Assembly (NCBI GenBank): GCA_914767715.1
Contig: OU612072.1
Span: 13,516,001 to 13,580,000, forward strand
From: Membranipora membranacea
Taxonomy: Eukaryota; Bryozoa; Gymnolaemata; Cheilostomatida; Membraniporidae
Direction of reading: 5' to 3'
Length of the DNA: 64,000 bases
Every line of letters begins with the position of its first letter. The stretch's first letter is position 1. The notes beneath the pieces are model-generated. The model was not told the origin of the DNA. It was given only the letters and a program-made list of their open reading frames with translations, and did no database searches. Position numbers and translations under genes: made by a program. Of this stretch, positions 58,660-64,000 are shown piece after piece.

Positions 58660-60350
58660 AAAATGGGCACTTTAGATATGTAGTTATATTTAGCTAGCCG
58701 TAGAAGTCAGAGGGTACAGATAGATATGAAAAGAAATGTACCTAGTGACCTCCATGGTATTTAGTAATCACAAGCATAAACAACGAGCAGATAGACACAG
58801 AAGTGATCCATGAAAGATGTAACAAATACAACGGAGCATGCTAATCCTGTCAGAAAATAGGAATTCCAATAACCAAGAAACCTCCAAGGTATTGAGAAAG
58901 CACAGGGTGACACGGAAGTAATCAATCATGGAATAACAACAGCAAAGTCAGCTCAAAAATAGAACACGAAATTCCAGAGGGTAGACTGAGGAACAGCAGC
59001 AATATACCATGTGGCGTGACCACAGACCGGTTTAATGTAACAAAGCCACAAGAGACACTAATCTGCTGACAGCTAATCAGACGACAACAAGCAGAGTCAG
59101 AGCAAACGACACCTATATAAAGGCCGAAATTTTGAATATTAAGTCAGTACAGTTTAATTCTTTGAGCAGCACAGTCACCTTTTTACATAGCTAGTAAAAG
59201 ATATTGTATTCTGATTTAATAAATGCTAGCTTCAAATCAGACGATCTTTGTTGGAATGCTAAACTAAAGTGGAGTCTAAGGACTAATATACTGTGAGTAT
59301 CATTTGAATAACATTATCATTTTTTTTTAATAAGTATCAAGACAATAAACCATAACCATAAACCATAATGGATTACCAATTGGAACCAAGTTTGTATAGA
59401 ATAAGGCGATCTTGTCTTTCTTCAGTGTACAGAGGGAGGCAACTCAAAATTAGAACTACAATAAATAACACAACAATAAAGTGACATTTAGAAGTGTCCT
59501 AGGTGCAAGATTTAGAACCATTACTAGAACCAAATTTAAAAGTAGGACGGTTATAGAACAACTATACATACTAATAGTACACAGCATATACTTTAGTATA
59601 GGCTAGTATCAAATCCGTTCCTAACATTATGCGTACCATGCATTTAATTTGCTATGGTTTGGAAAACATTCTTCTTCTTGAAAATGGTTACGGCTGTCAA
59701 TAAAATACATCAATCTAGTTGCCTAAATCGACAATCAATCAGACCCAAACAACAACAGCAGCAATCGGGTTTTCTCAGTGACATCATGGTTGCTTTGGAA
59801 CAATTGCCTGCATTGTTCTCTGCTTTCCACAATGGTGACTGGGATTTCATGCTATTTTATGCTTTTGCTTCCATGTATTGATGGGTGGAAAAATCCAAGT
59901 CATACGTAAATTAACCCATAGTTCAACCATAATGCAAACTAATGGGATTGATTCACAGAATTAAATTCTACTCATAGAATGGAAATAGTATCATAAGATC
60001 ATGCAGTTAGAACACTGAACACAGGGACTCACCTGGCATTGATCTGATTGGCTGTCCCTAATAGCATGAAATACAAAGCCTGGGAAATCGACTTCTTTAC
60101 AAAACTGCAGACAGTAATAAAATGCCTTCAACACTGATTATTTGGGCTCTTTCAGAATGCTACAAGGGACTGGCTATTTTTGCAAGCCCATTGTTTGGCA
60201 AAAGAAAGCTAATGATGCTATTCCAGATATGGAATTCAATGGATTGATTGCATCTATTGTTCCTTTACTAATAAAATATTAGTTCAATATGATTATGGTA
60301 GAGCAATTATTTTAAAAAGACGGACCGGCACTTAATATGATGTTTGATGT
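58660..60350. other. Intergenic with LTR-like promoter/poly(A) doublet
   Basis: TATATAAAG at 59114 and AATAAA at 59218 are about 105 bp apart, as in an LTR R/U5 region, but no paired LTR, primer-binding site or pol ORF is seen. A 75-codon ORF at 59654-59881 has no support. Confidence 0.25.
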
Positions 60351-60354
60351 TTGA

Positions 60355-60790
60355 TGTTTGTTTATTTAGACATTTCCGGTATCACTCCTAAAAAGGTTCA
60401 CAAAATTGAAATGTTTACAAAAAAATTGGTGGAAAAAATATTGCACTAGTTGAAAAATCTCATATAGAATTCAAAAAAGCTGTTCTGCCGTTTTACAGTG
60501 CGGCATTTGCTGGGTCGGTATTTGTCGATTACTGCTTTACGGGCGGATTTTCTTTGAGTGTTAGGTCTGATTCTATTGTTCAGCGGATGGGTATTATCGG
60601 TTGAAATTTTTAAAAAGTGTTCGCTGCATAGAGACATTAAGAAGTCGGATATAGGTAAGGCTAGCTTGGTCAGTCTATCGTCATAGTGCTCTATGTGTGG
60701 CATCATCATGCGTGTAGCGTATCTCTGCACTTTCTCTAGTTTCTCTAATAACCTTGAATAGAACCATCGTGATTCAGACATTCATTCGAC
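60355..60790 (-). mobile_element. LINE reverse-transcriptase C-terminal fragment
   Basis: The minus-strand frame 60781-60446 contains LEKLEKVQRYATRMMMPHI and YDDRLTKLALPI, matching the widespread non-LTR pattern (L-E-x-VQRRATK/RMI...Y-x-x-RL-x-x-L-x-LP). The 3' edge carries a T-rich tail (TGTTTGTTTATTTAGACATT). The element is truncated at its 5' side. Confidence 0.75.
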
Positions 60791-61092
60791 AATTATTTTT
60801 ACAAATATCAATTATTCATTCTGTTCATTTCATGTTTTTAATTCATTGTGCAAAACGATTGATTGTATTGAATCCTATTGATTTTATACTACTTTAATAG
60901 TATCAAAGCTTTTTTGGCAGTGTTGTCATGGGCTATTTACTTTATATTGCAGAGATATTTTCACACTACAACTGCGCAACAACTAGGGTCAAGGCATAAC
61001 TATTTGTGAGGTCAGGAAACTGCTGAATAGATTAGGAGCTTTAACAGACAATGGCAAACTTGGGAATTTAGGATGCTCGCCAAGTATTACTG

Positions 61093-61536
61093 ATGGGATG
61101 GTTCTCATTCATTATGATGGTTTCAAATGTTTGTTGGATTATACTTTACTACAACGTTTATCGGAAAGGATACTATAGTTGTACTGAGGCCATACCCAAC
61201 TGGATAGATGAGTCCGTCAAAACGGTCACGACAATATCTATAGATGACAGCGAAGTTGAGGTGATCTGTTTATCTTTGAGGTTTGCAAGATTAGTATCTT
61301 TTGAGGTATTCATGGTTGTATTCACCAAGTTAATCTTCAAACACAGTGGGGACACTCACTGCCTGATAGGCACACCGAAACCTCGCCGCCTGAGTTTGTC
61401 GCCACTTTCTCTCATCTACTACATTTTTGTGGCTTTCTTGTGTATTGTAACATGTTATTTGGTAATGTTGCTATTTTACCAATATGAACCAATGGCATGC
61501 ATGGTCTTTGACATTTTTGTTTTGTCTACTATATAG
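61093..61536 (+). CDS. Possible multi-pass membrane ORF, 147 codons
   Basis: Open from ATG 61093 to TAG 61536, long for this AT-rich sequence. Three or four hydrophobic segments: residues about 3-22 (WFSFIMMVSNVCWIILYY), 68-87 (ARLVSFEVFMVVFTKLIF), 106-131 (SLIYYIFVAFLCIVTCYLVM) and a last one at the C-terminus. Basic residues (KPRRLS) precede the third. It may be an intronless gene, one exon of a larger receptor-like gene, or a relic. I do not recognise the family, and no promoter or poly(A) signal stands out. Confidence 0.3.
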   Translation: MGWFSFIMMVSNVCWIILYYNVYRKGYYSCTEAIPNWIDESVKTVTTISIDDSEVEVICLSLRFARLVSFEVFMVVFTKLIFKHSGDTHCLIGTPKPRRLSLSPLSLIYYIFVAFLCIVTCYLVMLLFYQYEPMACMVFDIFVLSTI

Positions 61537-61539
61537 CAA

Positions 61540-62435
61540 CGTGGGATTGTACTTGTTTTTTTTACGGTTAGGGCTCTGCTCATACTATCATCGGAAATCT
61601 CTGCATGGGATTATGAAATCTAGAGAATTTGTGCCCTGGAAATAGTACTCACACGCTGGAAGAACTAGTTTATGGACTTTCGAAACATCGTGGTCATAGA
61701 GGCAGTCTACTGCATATTGCGGCCGAGTGTCTAGTCTGGTCTAGTGTTACCGCTTTTGAGACTTCTGAAAAATGGGAATACCGCCAATCTTTCATTGTTT
61801 AGGAAGTTATTTGACATACATTGTCTGTCATTTGAAATAATTACATGTGAGGCAGCAGCATCCGCTAAAAAAACCCTCCTCCTATTGTTCAACATATGGC
61901 GAAAGACTTAATGTCTATGTTGCTCCCAGCAGCTGTATGTCAGTTCGTTAAAATCCAACTGTTACAAAAGGATGCTGCTGAGAGCATCCAGACTCCACTT
62001 TGACATACAAATACATAGTTAAAGAACAGCATTTTCTCTTGCTGCATATGAAGTAATTTGGTGGTAACCATTGCATCAAGTTCATGAGAAACTCTCAGAT
62101 TCCTTCCAAGCCATGGAACAAACAGATTCCCTGTCTCACGCTAAATCGCCATGACAACTTTGTTGGTCTTTTATTTGACAATGATATTTTAGTCATGATG
62201 TTTACAAAAGCGATACAGGCACTTCAATAGGTAATCGGTGTTCTTAGCACCGAACGTGATTTATTACTCCAGCTTCAATGAGTAGTTTACAAAGGAAAAG
62301 TTTTTCAGGTTCACTGACCTATAGAAACCGATTAATGTGTCTAGTAGGCATGTTTCGAAACCTTCATATATAAACAACCATATTATAGAAATCGTCATGG
62401 ATGGTGCTCTTCTAAATTCATCAATTTTGTAGGCT
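61540..62435. other. Intergenic, no gene seen
   Basis: Stops in all frames. A weak foldback with GCAGCAGCATCC (61854) and GGATGCTGCTGAGAG (61970) spans about 120 bp. Nothing else recognised. Confidence 0.35.
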
Positions 62436-62450
62436 AGCTCAGGATTATTG

Positions 62451-62670
62451 CTGTTTGCTAAGAAACAGAAGATCGGGCTGCCCCTAAAGAGGGACGCAAG
62501 GTGCCCTCATCCTGAGAATGTGATACATTCTAGAAAACTAGAATGCATCCTAGAGGTGAGGCCATAGAGGACCTCCTAATCATAAGTGTGCAGCAAGCTG
62601 CCAAAACTGAACTGGCACTAATCGGCCTATGGCAGTGACACTTTGATCTTAGCCAATAGGCCGAGAAGCT
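62451..62670 (-). mobile_element. U2 snRNA-headed retroposon, copy 2
   Basis: On the minus strand it begins GCTTCTCGGCCTATTGGCTA and continues AAGATCAAAGTGTC as in copy 1. It shares the body (CCTCACCTCTAGGATGCAT, GCGTCCCTCTTTAGGGGCA) and the terminal hairpin CTGTTT...AAACAG (62451-62468). It has an extra segment of about 30 bp (around 62563-62596). An imperfect duplication flanks it: AGCTCAGGATTATTG at 62436-62450 and AGCTCAATATTATTTG at 62667-62682. Confidence 0.8.
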
Positions 62671-63077
62671 CAATATTATTTGCCTAAGTTACATGTATCA
62701 GTACAATGATAGCCATTCTTATAACAGCCATTACCTTCACTACACTAAGATAACCGGATGTAGTGTCAAGTCATGTGACCTGCCTTTTGACACAAAAACA
62801 AAACTACTTCTGGTGAACGAGTGGATATTTTGTACCGTGATAGCAATAAAATATATTTTAACCTCTCTGTGTTGATATGATTACATTCACTTCAAAAGAT
62901 CAAACAGGGTCTGTAACTCCTAACAACAAGCATGATTTATGTAGTGTGCTACAGTATGTAAATTATAATGCATCTTTAAATCTCATCACATGTTGTCTGA
63001 TTATACTTGAGGCTAGAGTCAACAGAAGACCAGCACAGAATTCTTCGCTGCAGCGATAACTTCTAGATTATCCCACA

Positions 63078-63153
63078 ATGCAGACTATGCATATGGCTCT
63101 ATTGGTAATTGCTGTCATGACTCTTCAGTCATTCATAGCAAGCGGGAGGAAAG
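63078..63153 (+). CDS. Probable signal-peptide exon of a secreted or membrane protein
   Basis: ATG 63078 opens 25 codons with a hydrophobic core (MALLVIAVMTLQSFIA) followed by SGRK, then a consensus donor AAG|GTAAGC at 63154, leaving phase 1. The continuation was not found before the window ends: candidate acceptors near 63450-63490 give early stops or a different frame. A cysteine-containing frame at 63477-63530 is suggestive but does not match the phase. Confidence 0.4.
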
Positions 63154-63159
63154 GTAAGC

Positions 63160-64000
63160 TAAGACTTACATAACATACATGTGCATGCGTATACTCCTAC
63201 TCTTTTTACCTCTAATGCCTAGCAAGCTCAAATGCCAGCTGATTTTGAGAGGTAGCCTGCAAAGAAAACACCTCGTAATCCAACATTTTTGAACAGTGAG
63301 CAGTCAAACTTACACTTGTACACTGCAATCTGACACAATGTTCATATTGGGAATCACTATTCCATGGGTATAATCATGGTGTGTATTGTATATGGAAGGG
63401 TTATAGGGTGTTGTTATGGATTGGTAAATGGTTTGCTGGCTATAAAACGATACCAGTTGTATGATGCTGACAGATGCAACATACAGCGGTGCGCATACCA
63501 CTGCACAACACATAGGTCTTCAGCTAGAAACCATGAATCAAGCGCTGTTTTGAGGCTTTCTCTTGTACAACCTCCTCATGGCCGGTCCCAGCAGCATGAA
63601 GCCACCCCTGTGTGTTGATGAGAATCTCAATCCATCTCATCGGTCCCTCAGTGCATTTTGTAAGTTTCTGTGGTTTGGCATAATTGGTGTGTTTAAGCTG
63701 TTGCGCAACCAGGGAGGCTGACAACTCTTCATAGTTTCAGTGCAACAATGTTTGCCCCATCACTCTCATGCTTATACTCTAAGCCAAACCAGTGCAGGAA
63801 GGTTTGCTTTCCATCAACTCATTGGCGCAACGTAACTATCATCAAGGCACCCACCCCTCGTGCCATAATTCACTACTCAAATTCACCACATTGAACATAG
63901 TACAACTCATAAACATGTCAGAGAGATGAATTGTTTGTGCTACAGCCAGTGGGCTGACTGTGATACCCTGTCTTGCTCTGCATGCCTTTTAAGCGAGGGC
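63160..64000. other. Right-hand end, no exon resolved
   Basis: Presumably intron and later exons of the gene starting at 63078. Short ORFs on both strands overlap and none has matching splice phase. Confidence 0.3.

Noticed and set aside
1-64000. CRISPR arrays, operons or other prokaryotic systems
   Set aside because: No regularly spaced short repeats or long intronless ORFs. All supported genes are spliced, so the window is eukaryotic.

Overview
The window is eukaryotic nuclear DNA from an animal. It is AT-rich and has spliceosomal introns of roughly 150-800 bp with GT-AG borders, AATAAA poly(A) signals, TATA boxes, tRNA- and U2-derived retroposons, LINE fragments and many short foldback DNA elements. 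The protein content (RhoGEF, SLC29 transporter, cysteine-rich secreted peptides) suggests an invertebrate metazoan. I cannot name a phylum.

Layout. (1) 362-6572, + strand: 3' part of a gene with a DH (RhoGEF) domain and a long low-complexity tail; the 5' end lies outside the window. (2) 8183-18051, - strand: an equilibrative nucleoside transporter (SLC29/ENT family) reconstructed from 13 coding exons plus two probable 5' exons. (3) 22225-24375, + strand: the last three exons of a single-pass membrane protein; an orphan exon at 18761-18814 may be its start. (4) 24.7-51.7 kb: about 27 kb of degenerate segmental duplication in three blocks (about 24.7-34.1, 34.1-42.6 and 42.7-51.7 kb). Each block holds internal inverted repeats, and the first two each carry a small cysteine-rich secreted-peptide gene. 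A third, more compact paralogue lies at 56182-56883 on the - strand. All three genes have the same three-exon structure, TATA spacing and 10-cysteine framework, and the third exon is too short to be seen as an ORF. (5) 52853-53734, + strand: a two-coding-exon gene for a secreted 175-residue protein with 10 cysteines. (6) 58.4-62.7 kb: two copies of a U2 snRNA-headed retroposon with target-site duplications, a LINE fragment and a possible multi-pass membrane ORF. (7) 63078-63153: a probable signal-peptide exon of a gene that continues to the right.

The genes do not form a pathway. The two regions most worth attention are the duplicated cysteine-rich peptide locus with its large inverted repeats, and the snRNA-headed retroposons. 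Duplicated blocks serve as empty-site controls for two insertions: a 1760-bp foldback element with 8-bp target duplications, and a LINE fragment.
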